A DNA stretch of 64,000 nucleotides from assembly GCF_902859725.1 (NCBI RefSeq), contig NZ_CADIJP010000023.1, forward strand, positions 1 through 64,000, read 5' to 3'. This document shows positions 46,574-56,643 of this stretch, piece after piece. The DNA is from Achromobacter mucicolens (GTDB taxonomy: Bacteria; Pseudomonadota; Gammaproteobacteria; Burkholderiales; Burkholderiaceae_B). The notes under the pieces are model-generated. The model did no database searches. It was not told the origin of the DNA and saw only the letters and a list, made by a program, of their open reading frames with translations. A program made the translations under genes and the position numbers. Positions within the stretch are counted from its first letter, which is position 1. Every line of letters begins with the position of its first letter.

Positions 46574-46638
46574 CGGGTGTCAGACACCCGTGGAGTCGCC
46601 GCAAGCAGACGACCCTTCCCGCCGGGTGTCTGACACCC
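46574..46638. repeat. Pair of GGGTGTC-W-GACACCC palindromes
   Basis: CGGGTGTCAGACACCCG (46574-46590) and CGGGTGTCTGACACCC (46623-46638) lie 33 bp apart downstream of ptsI. Each is a near-perfect palindrome and the two are inverted copies of one another. This looks like a REP-like intergenic element. Confidence 0.7.
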
Positions 46639-46658
46639 TCCCAAGCAAGCTGACAAAA

Positions 46659-46687
46659 AAAGAGCCCTTCATGATGAAGGGCTCTTT
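46659..46687. terminator. Bidirectional terminator between ptsI and amtB
   Basis: 12-bp stem AAAGAGCCCTTC / GAAGGGCTCTTT with loop ATGAT. The left arm is preceded by an A-run and the right arm ends in TTT, fitting termination of both convergent genes. Confidence 0.88.
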
Positions 46688-46737
46688 CATTTTCCATCCC
46701 GCCCCGCCGCAGGGCGCGGCGGGAGCGTCGCAGCAGC

Positions 46738-47976
46738 TTAGCTGTGATAGGCGGATTCGCCGTGGCTGGTGACGTCCAGGCCTTCGCGCTCCTGGTCTTC
46801 CGGCACGCGCAGACCGCACAGGGCGTTGGCGATCTTGTAGGCAATCCATGCCACCACGCCCGACCACACGACCGTCAGCAGGACGCCTTCGAGCTGCACC
46901 CACAGTTGGTGGGCGATCATGCCGGGCTCGGCCAGGCCGGGGCCGCCGAAGACCTGCGCGTTGAACACGCCGGTGAGCAGGGCGCCGACAATGCCGCCCA
47001 CGCCGTGGATGCCGAACACGTCCAGCGCATCGTCAGCACGCAGCAGGCGCTTCAGGCCATTCACGCCCCAGACGCAGACCACGCCGGCAACCACGCCGAT
47101 GATCAGGGCGCCCACCGGACCGACCAGGCCGGCGGCAGGGGTGATGCCGACCAGGCCGGCGATGGCGCCCGACGCGGCGCCCAGCATCGAGGGCTTGCCC
47201 TTGATGGCCCATTCCGTGAACAGCCAGGCCAGGACGGCGCCCGCCGTGGCGATCATGGTGTTGAAGAAGGCCAGGGTGGCGTTCTCGTTGGCGGCCAGAG
47301 CCGAACCCGCGTTGAACCCGAACCAGCCCACCCACAGCAGGGCGGCGCCCACGAACGTCATCGGCAGGTTGTGCGGCTGCATGGCTTCGCGGCCGTAGCC
47401 CACGCGCTTGCCGACCACATAGGCGCCGACCAGGCCAGCCACGCCAGCGTTGATGTGCACCACGGTGCCGCCGGCGAAGTCCAGCGCGCCTTGGGCATTC
47501 AACAGGCCGGGCGCCGTTTCAGAGGCGAACCACACCATGTGCGCAATGGGGATGTAGGCGAACGTGAACCAGATCACCGTGAACACCAGCACAGCCGAAA
47601 AGCGAGCGCGCTCGGCAAAGCTGCCGACCACCAGGGCGCAGGTGATGCCGGCGAACGTGGCCTGGAACGAGGCGAACAGCAGCTCGGTCAGGGTGTTCGA
47701 CATGGCATACGTGCCGTCGGCCGGGTTGAACATGCCAGAGAAGAAGGCGCGCGAGAGCCCGCCGAAGAACGCGTTGCCCTCGGTAAACGCGAGGGAGTAT
47801 CCATAGATGAACCAGAGAACCAGGCCCAGCACGAACGTGCACAACACTTGCAGCAAGACGGACAGCACGTTTTTGCTGCGCACCAGGCCGGCGTAGAACA
47901 TGGCCAGGCCGGGTACGGCCATCATCAATACAAGCAGGGTAGAGACGAGCAACCAGGAGATATCTGCTTTATCCAT
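46738..47976 (-). CDS. amtB: Ammonium transporter
   Basis: 412 residues, eleven predicted membrane helices. The twin pore histidines are His174 (GGTVVHINAG) and His324 (DVFGIHGVGG). No cleavable signal peptide is obvious: it starts MDKADISWLLVSTLLVLMM. Trimeric NH4+/NH3 channel gated by GlnK. It begins 28 bp after the glnK stop and is transcribed with it from the sigma-54 promoter upstream. Confidence 0.97.
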   Translation of the reverse strand: MDKADISWLLVSTLLVLMMAVPGLAMFYAGLVRSKNVLSVLLQVLCTFVLGLVLWFIYGYSLAFTEGNAFFGGLSRAFFSGMFNPADGTYAMSNTLTELLFASFQATFAGITCALVVGSFAERARFSAVLVFTVIWFTFAYIPIAHMVWFASETAPGLLNAQGALDFAGGTVVHINAGVAGLVGAYVVGKRVGYGREAMQPHNLPMTFVGAALLWVGWFGFNAGSALAANENATLAFFNTMIATAGAVLAWLFTEWAIKGKPSMLGAASGAIAGLVGITPAAGLVGPVGALIIGVVAGVVCVWGVNGLKRLLRADDALDVFGIHGVGGIVGALLTGVFNAQVFGGPGLAEPGMIAHQLWVQLEGVLLTVVWSGVVAWIAYKIANALCGLRVPEDQEREGLDVTSHGESAYHS

Positions 47977-48004
47977 TTTCAGGCTCCATTGAGGCTTTAT
48001 TTAT

Positions 48005-48940
<936 letters not shown>

Positions 48941-49016
48941 GCGGCGCAAGCCGCGCGGCCTGAACCCGGCAACCAACGCACTACACTTGAGGCATCCGGA
49001 ACATCGAGAGGCAACT

Positions 49017-49292
49017 ATGAACAATCGCACCCAGTGGATGGAAGACCTTCAGAAGAACATTTCCGACCTGATCGCGCGAAGCCCGGCGGCTGACGTGGAG
49101 CGCAATGTGCGCGCCATGATGACGCAGGCGTTTTCCAAGCTGGATCTGGTCACCCGCGAAGAGTTCGACGTGCAGGCGGATCTGCTTGCCCGCACGCGCG
49201 CCCGCGTCGATCAACTGGCTGCCCAGGTGCAGCAGATGGAACAGCGCCTGAGCGGGCTGGACAAGGGGCCGGCCACAGGGCTGGACAAGTAA
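49017..49292 (+). CDS. ubiK: Ubiquinone biosynthesis accessory factor UbiK (BMFP domain)
   Basis: 91 residues from ATG 49017 (GAGAGG upstream). Contains RNVRAMMTQAFSKLDLVTREEFDVQADLL followed by a heptad coiled coil to LAAQVQQMEQRL, the BMFP/YqiC pattern. In enterobacteria UbiK works with UbiJ in the late hydroxylation complex of ubiquinone synthesis. Short trailing TGLDK tail. Neighbour of comM, a common pairing. Confidence 0.92.
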   Translation: MNNRTQWMEDLQKNISDLIARSPAADVERNVRAMMTQAFSKLDLVTREEFDVQADLLARTRARVDQLAAQVQQMEQRLSGLDKGPATGLDK

Positions 49293-49409
49293 GCAAGCCC
49301 CGCGCGCCCGCTTTGCGCGGGCCCTGCGCGAGATCGTTTTGTCACGGCCGCTTCCCGCGGCCGTTTGTTTTTTGCGGATACAGGCGGCCCGAACCATCCG
49401 GAGACCGTC

Positions 49410-50936
49410 GTGACGCTTGCCGTACTTGCCAGCCGGGCCCTTTGCGGCATGCATGCCCATGCGGTCCGCGTGGAAACGCACCTGGGGCCTGGGCTGCCGG
49501 GTTTCAACGTCGTCGGGCTGGTCGACACCGAAGTCCGCGAAAGCCGCGAGCGGGTCCGGGCGGCCATCATCAATAGCGGTTTCGAATTCCCGGCGGGGCG
49601 CATCACCGTCAACCTGTCGCCGGCCGACATGCCCAAGGAGTCCGGCCGCTTCGATCTGCCGATTGCGCTGGGGGTGCTGCTGGCGTCCGGGCAGTTGGCT
49701 GCCCCTGCGCAAGACGGCGCGCCTGCCGGCGCGCCGGAGCCCGCGCTGGCCGGGTTGGTGCTTGCAGGCGAACTTTCCCTCACGGGGGCGCTTGTGCCCG
49801 TCGCCGCGCCGCTGGTGATCGCCCTGAGCGTCGCCCGGGACGCGCCCGACGCCACGCTTATCCTGCCAGCCGGCAGCGCCGAGCAGGCCGCCTGGGTTCC
49901 CGGCTTGCGCGTGCTGTCGGCCCGCTGCCTGGCGGACGTGGCAGCCCACGCGGCGGGCGCCTGCCTGCTACCCAATGCGGTGCCCGCGCCGTGGCCGCCC
50001 GCCGCGCCCGTCCCCTGTCTGTCGGATGTGCGAGGCCAGGCGGGCGCCCGGCGGGCGCTTGAAGTCGCGGCGGCGGGTGGCCACAGCCTGTTGATGCTGG
50101 GGCCGCCTGGAGCGGGCAAGAGCATGCTGGCCGCACGCCTGCCGGGCCTGCTGCCGCCGCTTGAGCGCAATCAGGCGCTTGAAGCGGCGGCCGTGGCGAC
50201 GATGGCCGGAATGCCCGATACGCTCACCGGGCAGCCGCCGTTCAGGGCGCCGCACCATTCGGCGTCGGTAGCCGCGCTGGTCGGCGGCGGCGGCCGTCCG
50301 CGGCCCGGCGAAATCAGTCTGGCGCACCACGGCGTGTTGTTTCTGGACGAGCTTCCGGAATTCAGCCGCCGCTCGCTCGAGGCGCTGCGAGAGCCGCTGG
50401 AGGCGGGCAGGGTGGTCATCTCGCGGGCGTTGCACGCCGCGCAGTTTCCAGCCCGTTTTCAGCTCGTGGCCGCCATGAATCCCTGTCCTTGCGGCTGGCG
50501 CGGCCATCCGGCGCGCACGTGCGCCTGCACGCCGGATCAGGTGACGCGTTATGCAGGCAAGATATCGGGACCGCTACTGGACCGGATCGATCTGCATGTG
50601 GCCCTGCCGCCGTCCGATCCCGCCTGGATGACCGCGCCGCCCGGCGAATCGTCGCAAGCCGTCCGCGAGCGTGTGGTCCGCTGCCGTGAACGCCAGATGG
50701 CCCGCCAGGGCAAGATCAACGCCGGGCTTGCCGGGGCCGAACTGGACGAATTCTGTGTGATGGATGCCGATGCCCAGGCGCTGCTGCAGCAGGCCATGCG
50801 CCGCCTGACAGGCTCGGCGCGGGCGATGCACCGGGCGCTGCGCGTGGCCCGCACGATCGCGGATCTGGACGGCCAGGCGGTGCTGGCGGCCAGTCATGTC
50901 GCGCAGGCGGTGCAGTACCGGCGTACGGGGGTATGA
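49410..50936 (+). CDS. comM: ComM/YifB-family AAA+ ATPase (Mg-chelatase-like)
   Basis: 508 residues from GTG 49410 (GGAGA 6 bp upstream; MTLAVLASRALCGMHAHAV). N-terminal Lon-protease-like domain (PGFNVVGLVDTEVRESRERVRAA), AAA+ core with Walker A GPPGAGKSML, the FRAPHHSAS segment and Walker B GVLFLDELPEF. A Cys-rich MNPCPCGWRGHPARTCACTP stretch and a C-terminal Mg-chelatase domain follow. In Vibrio ComM is a hexameric helicase aiding branch migration in natural transformation; the family is widespread also in non-transformable species. Confidence 0.95.
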   Translation: MTLAVLASRALCGMHAHAVRVETHLGPGLPGFNVVGLVDTEVRESRERVRAAIINSGFEFPAGRITVNLSPADMPKESGRFDLPIALGVLLASGQLAAPAQDGAPAGAPEPALAGLVLAGELSLTGALVPVAAPLVIALSVARDAPDATLILPAGSAEQAAWVPGLRVLSARCLADVAAHAAGACLLPNAVPAPWPPAAPVPCLSDVRGQAGARRALEVAAAGGHSLLMLGPPGAGKSMLAARLPGLLPPLERNQALEAAAVATMAGMPDTLTGQPPFRAPHHSASVAALVGGGGRPRPGEISLAHHGVLFLDELPEFSRRSLEALREPLEAGRVVISRALHAAQFPARFQLVAAMNPCPCGWRGHPARTCACTPDQVTRYAGKISGPLLDRIDLHVALPPSDPAWMTAPPGESSQAVRERVVRCRERQMARQGKINAGLAGAELDEFCVMDADAQALLQQAMRRLTGSARAMHRALRVARTIADLDGQAVLAASHVAQAVQYRRTGV

Positions 50937-50989
50937 TCCCCGGGCGGTGTCGGCCCTCCGATCCCGTTGTTCCCGGCGTACGCACTGGC

Positions 50990-51019
50990 TCGACAAAGTC
51001 CGGGAAATCACCATATAAT
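50990..51019 (+). promoter_or_regulatory. Sigma-70 promoter of rpmI-rplT
   Basis: TCGACA (50990-50995), 18-bp spacer, TATAAT (51014-51019). It would give a leader of about 215 nt before rpmI. Confidence 0.85.
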
Positions 51020-51025
51020 CAAAGG

Positions 51026-51243
51026 CTTTTCCGGATGTGGGTCAGTTTTGTCCGCCTTCGGGAAACAATCGCGAAACCGCTTGGCCGGATGCTTTACCGA
51101 ATCGATGCACTTCGTTCGGAACCGGCTTGTCAGATTTCGCGACCCCCAGAAGTGGCAACAGGTCTACAAGTTTTGGCGTCTTTGGCGCCAAGCACCTGGC
51201 GTCATGTAAATCAACAATGCGTGTTTTAGTTTAGGGAATCATC
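51026..51243 (+). promoter_or_regulatory. Long 5' leader of rpmI-rplT
   Basis: About 218 bp without a credible gene between the promoter and rpmI. Ribosomal protein operons with L20 are autoregulated through their leaders in other bacteria, so this leader may hold an L20 target. I cannot draw a convincing L20-type structure by eye. Confidence 0.4.
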
Positions 51244-51441
51244 ATGCCCAAGATGAAAACCAAGAAAAGCGCCTCCAAGCGCTTTAAGGTGCGCGGCAGC
51301 GGCTCCATCAAGCGTGGTCAGGCGTTCAAGCGTCACATCCTGACCAAGAAGACCACCAAGGCCAAGCGTCAACTGCGCGGCTCTGCGGCGGTTCATGACT
51401 CCAACGTGGCCTCCGTCAAGGCCATGATGCCTTTCGCTTGA
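51244..51441 (+). CDS. rpmI: 50S ribosomal protein L35
   Basis: 65 residues, highly basic: [20 protein letters not shown] at the start and [16 protein letters not shown] in the middle. Full family length. Followed 17 bp later by rplT. Confidence 0.98.
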   Translation: MPKMKTKKSASKRFKVRGSGSIKRGQAFKRHILTKKTTKAKRQLRGSAAVHDSNVASVKAMMPFA

Positions 51442-51458
51442 TCTAAGGGAGATCTACT

Positions 51459-51818
51459 ATGCCTCGCGTCAAACGCGGCGTAACTGCCCGCGCACGTCAC
51501 AAGAAAGTCATTGCCGCCGCCAAGGGTTACCGTGGCCGCCGCGGTAATGTGTTCCGTATTGCCAAGCAAGCAGTCATGCGCGCTGGCCAATACGCCTACC
51601 GCGACCGCCGCAACAAGAAGCGTACGTTCCGCGCTCTGTGGATCACGCGTATCAACGCGGCCGTCCGTGAGCATGGCGTCAGCTACAGCGTGTTCATCGC
51701 TGGCCTGAAGAAGGCTTCGATCGAACTCGACCGCAAGGTCCTGGCCGATCTGGCCGTGCGCGACAAGGCCGGCTTTGCCGCCATCGTGCAGCAAGCCAAG
51801 GCTGCCTTGGCTGCCTGA
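51459..51818 (+). CDS. rplT: 50S ribosomal protein L20
   Basis: 119 residues: [60 protein letters not shown]. Binds 23S rRNA early in 50S assembly and represses its own operon in other bacteria. GGGAGA precedes the ATG. Confidence 0.98.
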   Translation: MPRVKRGVTARARHKKVIAAAKGYRGRRGNVFRIAKQAVMRAGQYAYRDRRNKKRTFRALWITRINAAVREHGVSYSVFIAGLKKASIELDRKVLADLAVRDKAGFAAIVQQAKAALAA

Positions 51819-51847
51819 TCGCGCGCTTTAACTCATCGCGCATCGCT

Positions 51848-51881
51848 GCAAACGGGGCTGTAATGGCCCCGTTTGCGTTTT
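51848..51881 (+). terminator. Terminator/attenuator between rplT and pheS
   Basis: 11-bp stem GCAAACGGGGC / GCCCCGTTTGC (51848-51858, 51866-51876), 7-nt loop, then GTTTT. It ends only 15 bp before the pheS start. pheST may therefore be set by partial readthrough. No Phe-rich leader peptide is visible in the 77-bp gap. Confidence 0.85.
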
Positions 51882-51895
51882 GAAGGCTGGATTTC

Positions 51896-52918
51896 ATGAC
51901 TCGATTGGTTGACGACCTGGTAGCCCAGGCGCAAGAACGGTTCGCCGCGGCTACGGATGCCGCCGCGCTTGAGAACGCAAAAGCTCGCTTCCTGGGCAAG
52001 GAAGGCGCCTTGACGGTGCTGCTCAAAGGCCTGGGCAAGCTCGATCCCGAGCAGAAGCGAGAGGCCGGCGCACGAATCAACCAGGCCAAGCAGAAGATCG
52101 AAGAGCTTCTGACCTCGCGCCGTGCCGAACTGGCGCAGGCGGAGCTGGATGCTCGTCTGGCATCCGAAACCATTGACGTCACCCTCCCGGGCCGCGGTCG
52201 CGCGCCGGGCGGTATCCATCCGGTGATCCGGACCTGGGAACGCGTGGAAGAAATCTTCCGTTCCATTGGCTTTGACGTGGCCGACGGTCCCGAAGTGGAA
52301 AACGACTGGACCAATTTCACCGCATTGAACAACCCGCTGGACCATCCGGCGCGTTCCATGCAGGACACGTTCTACGTCGACATGAACGACGCGGACGGTC
52401 TGCCGCTGCTGCTGCGCACGCACACCAGCCCCATGCAGGTGCGTTATGCCCGCATGCACAAGCCGCCCATCAAGGTCATCGCGCCCGGGCGCACCTATCG
52501 CGTCGACAGCGACGCCACGCACTCGCCCATGTTCCACCAGGTGGAAGGGCTCTGGATCGCCGAGGACATCTCGTTTGCCGACCTGAAGGGCGTGTACACC
52601 GATTTCCTGCGTTGCTTCTTTGAAAGCGATGATCTGGTCGTGCGATTCCGTCCGTCGTTCTTCCCGTTCACGGAACCGTCCGCCGAGATCGACATGATGT
52701 TCACCTCGGGACCCAACCGCGGCCGCTGGCTGGAGATCTCCGGTTCTGGCCAGGTGCATCCGCAGGTGGTGCGCAATTTCGGGCTGGATCCCGAGCGCTA
52801 CATCGGCTTTGCTTTTGGCTCCGGACTCGAGCGCCTGACGATGTTGCGCTACGGCGTCAACGATCTGCGCCAGTTCTACGAAGGCGATTTGCGCTTCCTG
52901 CGCCAGTTCAACGAATAA
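51896..52918 (+). CDS. pheS: Phenylalanyl-tRNA synthetase alpha subunit
   Basis: 340 residues. N-terminal coiled-coil (about 1-85), then the class II core: [43 protein letters not shown] and motif 3 [19 protein letters not shown]. Forms the alpha2-beta2 enzyme with PheT, encoded 13 bp downstream. Confidence 0.98.
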   Translation: MTRLVDDLVAQAQERFAAATDAAALENAKARFLGKEGALTVLLKGLGKLDPEQKREAGARINQAKQKIEELLTSRRAELAQAELDARLASETIDVTLPGRGRAPGGIHPVIRTWERVEEIFRSIGFDVADGPEVENDWTNFTALNNPLDHPARSMQDTFYVDMNDADGLPLLLRTHTSPMQVRYARMHKPPIKVIAPGRTYRVDSDATHSPMFHQVEGLWIAEDISFADLKGVYTDFLRCFFESDDLVVRFRPSFFPFTEPSAEIDMMFTSGPNRGRWLEISGSGQVHPQVVRNFGLDPERYIGFAFGSGLERLTMLRYGVNDLRQFYEGDLRFLRQFNE

Positions 52919-52931
52919 CAGACGGCTGATC

Positions 52932-55349
52932 ATGCAATTTCCCGAATCCTGGCTGCGTACGCTGGTCAATCCTCCGATCGCAACCGATGAACTCGCGCAC
53001 CGGCTCACGATGGCCGGCCTGGAAGTCGAAGAAACCGAACCCGCCGCGCCCGCCTTCTCCGGCGTGGTCGTCGCGCACATCGTCGAAATCGCCCCGCACC
53101 CGGACGCCGACAAGCTGCGCGTCTGCCAGGTCGACGACGGCTCGGGCGAACGCCTGCAGATCGTGTGTGGCGCGCCCAACGCGGCCGCCGGCCTGAAGGT
53201 GCCGCTCGCCCGCGTGGGCGCGGAATTGCCTGGCGGCATGAAGATCGGCGTGGCCAAGATGCGCGGCGTGCAGTCCTCCGGCATGTTGTGCTCGGCGCGC
53301 GAACTGGGTCTGTCGCAAGACCACGCGGGCCTCCTGGAACTGCCCGCGGACATGGTCCCCGGCCAGTCCATCCGCGAAGCGCTGGATCTGGACGACACGC
53401 TGTTCACGCTCAAGCTGACGCCCAACCGCGCCGACTGCCTGTCGATTCTGGGCGTGGCGCGCGAAGTGGCCGCGCTGACCGGCGCGCCGCTGTCGGTACC
53501 CACCGCCGCCGCCGTGCCCGTCACGCTCGATGAGCGCCTGCCCGTCAAGATCGAAGCGCCCGACCTGTGCGGCCGTTTCGGCGGCCGCGTCATTCGCGGC
53601 GTGAACGCGCGCGCAGCGACGCCCGAGTGGATGAAGACGCGCCTTGAGCGCGCCGGCCAGCGCTCGCTGTCCGCGCTGGTCGACATCTCCAACTACGTCA
53701 TGCTTGAACTCGGCCGTCCGTCGCACGTGTTCGATCTGGACAAGATCGGCGGCGACATCAGCGTGCGCTGGGCACGTGAAGGCGAAACGCTTGAACTCTT
53801 GAACGGCCAGACCGTCACGCTCGACCCGAAGGTCGGTGTGGTCGTCGCGGGCGATCAGGTCGAAAGCCTGGCGGGCATCATGGGCGGCGAAGCCACCTCG
53901 GTGACGCTCGACACGCAGAACATCTATCTCGAAGCCGCATTCTGGTGGCCGCAAGCCATTGCCGGCCGCGCGCGCCGCTTCAAATTCAGCTCCGAAGCGA
54001 GCCACCGCTTCGAACGCGGCGTGGACTACGCCAGCATTCCCGAGCACATTGAATTCATCACCCGCCTCATCGTCGACATCTGCGGCGGCCAGGTGGGTCC
54101 CATCGACGACCAGATCGTCAATCTGCCGCAGCGTCCGCCGGTGCGCATGCGCCTGGCGCGCTGCCATCGCGTGCTGGGCGTGCCGGTCACGCGTGAGCAG
54201 GTTGCAACCATCTTCGGCAGCCTGGGCCTGGATTACGCGGTCGAGGGCGACGACTTCATCGTCAATCCGCCGTCGTACCGTTTCGATCTGGAAATCGAAG
54301 AAGACCTGATCGAGGAAGTGGCTCGCATCTACGGTTTTGAAAGCATCCCCGACGTGCCGCCGATGGCGCGCGCCAAGATGTTCTCGCAGCCCGAAGTGCG
54401 CCGCGGCGCGCATGCGCTGCGTCGCCTTGCGGCCGCGCAGGACTACCAGGAAGTCGTCAACTACAGCTTTGTCGAAGCCGACTGGGAACGCGATTTCGCG
54501 GGCAACGACAACCCCGTGCGGCTTGTGAACCCGATCGCCAGCCATCTGTCGGTCATGCGTTCCAGCCTGATCGGCGGCCTGGTCGCCAACATCCGTCACA
54601 ACGCCAACCGCAAGCAGTCGCGCGTTCGCCTGTTCGAACTGGGACGCGTGTTTTTCCGCGATGCGTCGGCCGAGGACGGTCCGCTGCAAGTGGCGGGTGT
54701 GCGCCAGCCCATGAAGCTCGCGGGCGCAGCCTGGGGCCCGGCGGCCGAAGAACAGTGGGGCGTGCCCACGCGCCAGGTGGACTTCTTTGACGTCAAGATG
54801 GACGTCGAGTCGCTGTTCGGCGCACGCGGCCGCCGCCTGCGCTTCGAGGCTGCGGCGCATCCCGCGCTGCATCCCGGGCGTGGCGCGCGCGTCATGCTGG
54901 ATGGCAAGCACGTAGGCTGGATCGGCGAATTGCATCCGCGCTGGGCGCAACAGGCCGACCTGGCGCATGCGCCGGTGGTCTTCGAGCTGGACGTGGACGC
55001 GCTGTCGGAAGGCGAATTGCCGCAGGTGCGCGAGCTCTCGCGCCAACCCGTGGTGGTGCGCGACCTGGCGCTGTGGGTCGACGAGGACGTGACGGTCCAA
55101 TCCATGCTCGATACCGTCGCCAAGGCCGTCAAGGCCGATACGCAACTGGCCGTTGTGCAGGATGCGCGCGTGTTCGACGTGTGGCGCGACAAGGCGCAAG
55201 GCAGCGAACCGGTCGCCGAGAAAAGCCTTGCGTTCCGTTTCTGGCTACAGGACACTGAGGTCACTTTGGACGAAGCCCGCGTGGCCGACTGCCTCGCGCG
55301 CATCAAGGAAGCCCTGGTTGCCGCGCACGGCGCGCGCCAACGTGGCTGA
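52932..55349 (+). CDS. pheT: Phenylalanyl-tRNA synthetase beta subunit
   Basis: 805 residues. N-terminal EMAP-like tRNA-binding domain (about 40-150: [10 protein letters not shown]-like [35 protein letters not shown]), B3/B4 editing domain, B5 domain and C-terminal ferredoxin-like anticodon-binding domain ([20 protein letters not shown]). Full length for bacterial PheT. Followed by ihfA, which is the common arrangement. Confidence 0.98.
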   Translation: MQFPESWLRTLVNPPIATDELAHRLTMAGLEVEETEPAAPAFSGVVVAHIVEIAPHPDADKLRVCQVDDGSGERLQIVCGAPNAAAGLKVPLARVGAELPGGMKIGVAKMRGVQSSGMLCSARELGLSQDHAGLLELPADMVPGQSIREALDLDDTLFTLKLTPNRADCLSILGVAREVAALTGAPLSVPTAAAVPVTLDERLPVKIEAPDLCGRFGGRVIRGVNARAATPEWMKTRLERAGQRSLSALVDISNYVMLELGRPSHVFDLDKIGGDISVRWAREGETLELLNGQTVTLDPKVGVVVAGDQVESLAGIMGGEATSVTLDTQNIYLEAAFWWPQAIAGRARRFKFSSEASHRFERGVDYASIPEHIEFITRLIVDICGGQVGPIDDQIVNLPQRPPVRMRLARCHRVLGVPVTREQVATIFGSLGLDYAVEGDDFIVNPPSYRFDLEIEEDLIEEVARIYGFESIPDVPPMARAKMFSQPEVRRGAHALRRLAAAQDYQEVVNYSFVEADWERDFAGNDNPVRLVNPIASHLSVMRSSLIGGLVANIRHNANRKQSRVRLFELGRVFFRDASAEDGPLQVAGVRQPMKLAGAAWGPAAEEQWGVPTRQVDFFDVKMDVESLFGARGRRLRFEAAAHPALHPGRGARVMLDGKHVGWIGELHPRWAQQADLAHAPVVFELDVDALSEGELPQVRELSRQPVVVRDLALWVDEDVTVQSMLDTVAKAVKADTQLAVVQDARVFDVWRDKAQGSEPVAEKSLAFRFWLQDTEVTLDEARVADCLARIKEALVAAHGARQRG

Positions 55350-55351
55350 AC

Positions 55352-55690
55352 ATGGGGACCAGTATGCTTGCCGAGCAACGCACCCTCACCAAGGCCGAGC
55401 TGGCCGAGCTGCTTTTCGAGCGGGTCGGCCTGAACAAGCGCGAAGCCAAGGACATTGTCGATACGTTCTTCGAGGAAATCCGCGACGCCCTGGCGCGCGG
55501 TGATTCCGTCAAGCTCTCGGGTTTCGGCAACTTCCAGGTGCGCGACAAACCGCCGCGCCCTGGCCGCAACCCGAAGACCGGAGAAACCATTCCCATCGCG
55601 GCGCGGCGTGTCGTCACCTTCCACGCCAGCCAGAAACTCAAGAGCGTGGTCGAGCAGGCCGTTCCTACAACGCCCGACGCCGCGGAGTGA
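55352..55690 (+). CDS. ihfA: Integration host factor subunit alpha
   Basis: 112 residues from ATG 55352; ATG 55364 ([16 protein letters not shown]), preceded by GGGGA, is an equally good start. HU/IHF fold: [38 protein letters not shown], and the DNA-bending beta arm [20 protein letters not shown] with the intercalating proline. Sequence-specific DNA bending with IhfB; here it may assist the sigma-54 promoters. Starts 2 bp after the pheT stop. Confidence 0.97.
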   Translation: MGTSMLAEQRTLTKAELAELLFERVGLNKREAKDIVDTFFEEIRDALARGDSVKLSGFGNFQVRDKPPRPGRNPKTGETIPIAARRVVTFHASQKLKSVVEQAVPTTPDAAE

Positions 55691-55748
55691 TACGCTTTGT
55701 CGGTAATTGTTATCGGCACACCACGCATCGCGCGCATAAAATCCGCTT

Positions 55749-56180
55749 ATGACACGTACTGAATCCACCGTTACCTTACCGCCCATTCCCGCCAAGCGTT
55801 ACTTCACCATCGGCGAAGTCAGCGACCTGTGTGGCGTCAAGCCTCATGTGTTGCGGTACTGGGAACAGGAATTCACTCAGCTCAAGCCCGTGAAGCGCCG
55901 CGGCAACCGTCGCTATTATCAGCACCACGAAGTGCTGCTCATCCGCCGCATCCGTTCGCTGCTTTACGAACAAGGCTTCACGATCAGCGGCGCGCGCAAT
56001 CGCCTGGGCGATGCGCGCGACGTGCCGCACGACCAGGACGCCGCCGTGCGTCTGTCTGGCACCGAGATGCAGTCGCTGCGCGCGGAACTCGGCAACGTGT
56101 CCGCGATGCTTGCCGAAGCCTTGGGAACGACGGGCACTGCGCCCGCCGCTGGCGCGACGCAAGCTGCGCCCGCTGCCTGA
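55749..56180 (+). CDS. MerR-family regulator of the pheST-ihfA locus
   Basis: 143 residues. Winged helix-turn-helix YFTIGEVSDLCGVKPHVLRYWEQEF, then RRGNRRYYQHHEVLLIRRIRSLLYEQGFTI. A short helical region and Ala/Thr-rich tail follow; there is no metal-binding cysteine set. MerR-like proteins next to ihfA are common in proteobacteria, with undefined roles. 58 bp after ihfA. Confidence 0.92.
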   Translation: MTRTESTVTLPPIPAKRYFTIGEVSDLCGVKPHVLRYWEQEFTQLKPVKRRGNRRYYQHHEVLLIRRIRSLLYEQGFTISGARNRLGDARDVPHDQDAAVRLSGTEMQSLRAELGNVSAMLAEALGTTGTAPAAGATQAAPAA

Positions 56181-56420
56181 GCCGTTTTCTTCACGACGCA
56201 TCGATTGCAATCCAGCGTCTGATTTCAGTACCCGCGACGCGCGACCGCCTTCATGGCAGCGCGCGTAGCAAACCGTAGTGCCTTGCGCTTGGCGCGCGCC
56301 GCTTCATCACTTGCACTGATGTGAACGGCAAACGCAAAGCGCAAAATTTTTTCCGGTATTCAGCACTTTTTTTGCACCAATGCGTGCAAACATTTTTTAG
56401 TTCTGCTATACTCTTTTTCT

Positions 56421-56499
<79 letters not shown>

Positions 56500-56507
56500 G
56501 TAGTTCC

Positions 56508-56542
56508 AAGGCCGTTAGTGAGAAATCACTAACGGCCTTTCT
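56508..56542 (+). terminator. Terminator after tRNA-Pro
   Basis: Perfect 14-bp stem AAGGCCGTTAGTGA / TCACTAACGGCCTT with GAAA tetraloop (56508-56539), followed by TCTC. Strong. Confidence 0.88.
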
Positions 56543-56574
56543 CATTTCTTCGGCTTTATTCTTGCGCTCAAATT

Positions 56575-56626
56575 ACCGGGTCTAAATACCGGGTCCAATA
56601 ACCGGGCCCGATAACTGGGCCCGATA
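56575..56626. repeat. 13-bp tandem repeat, four copies
   Basis: ACCGGGTCTAAAT, ACCGGGTCCAATA, ACCGGGCCCGATA, ACTGGGCCCGATA, then a partial ACC. It lies between the tRNA-Pro terminator and the 3' end of the antiporter gene. Copies diverge progressively, as in a small minisatellite. Confidence 0.9.
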
Positions 56627-56643
56627 ACCAAGCCAAATCGCCG

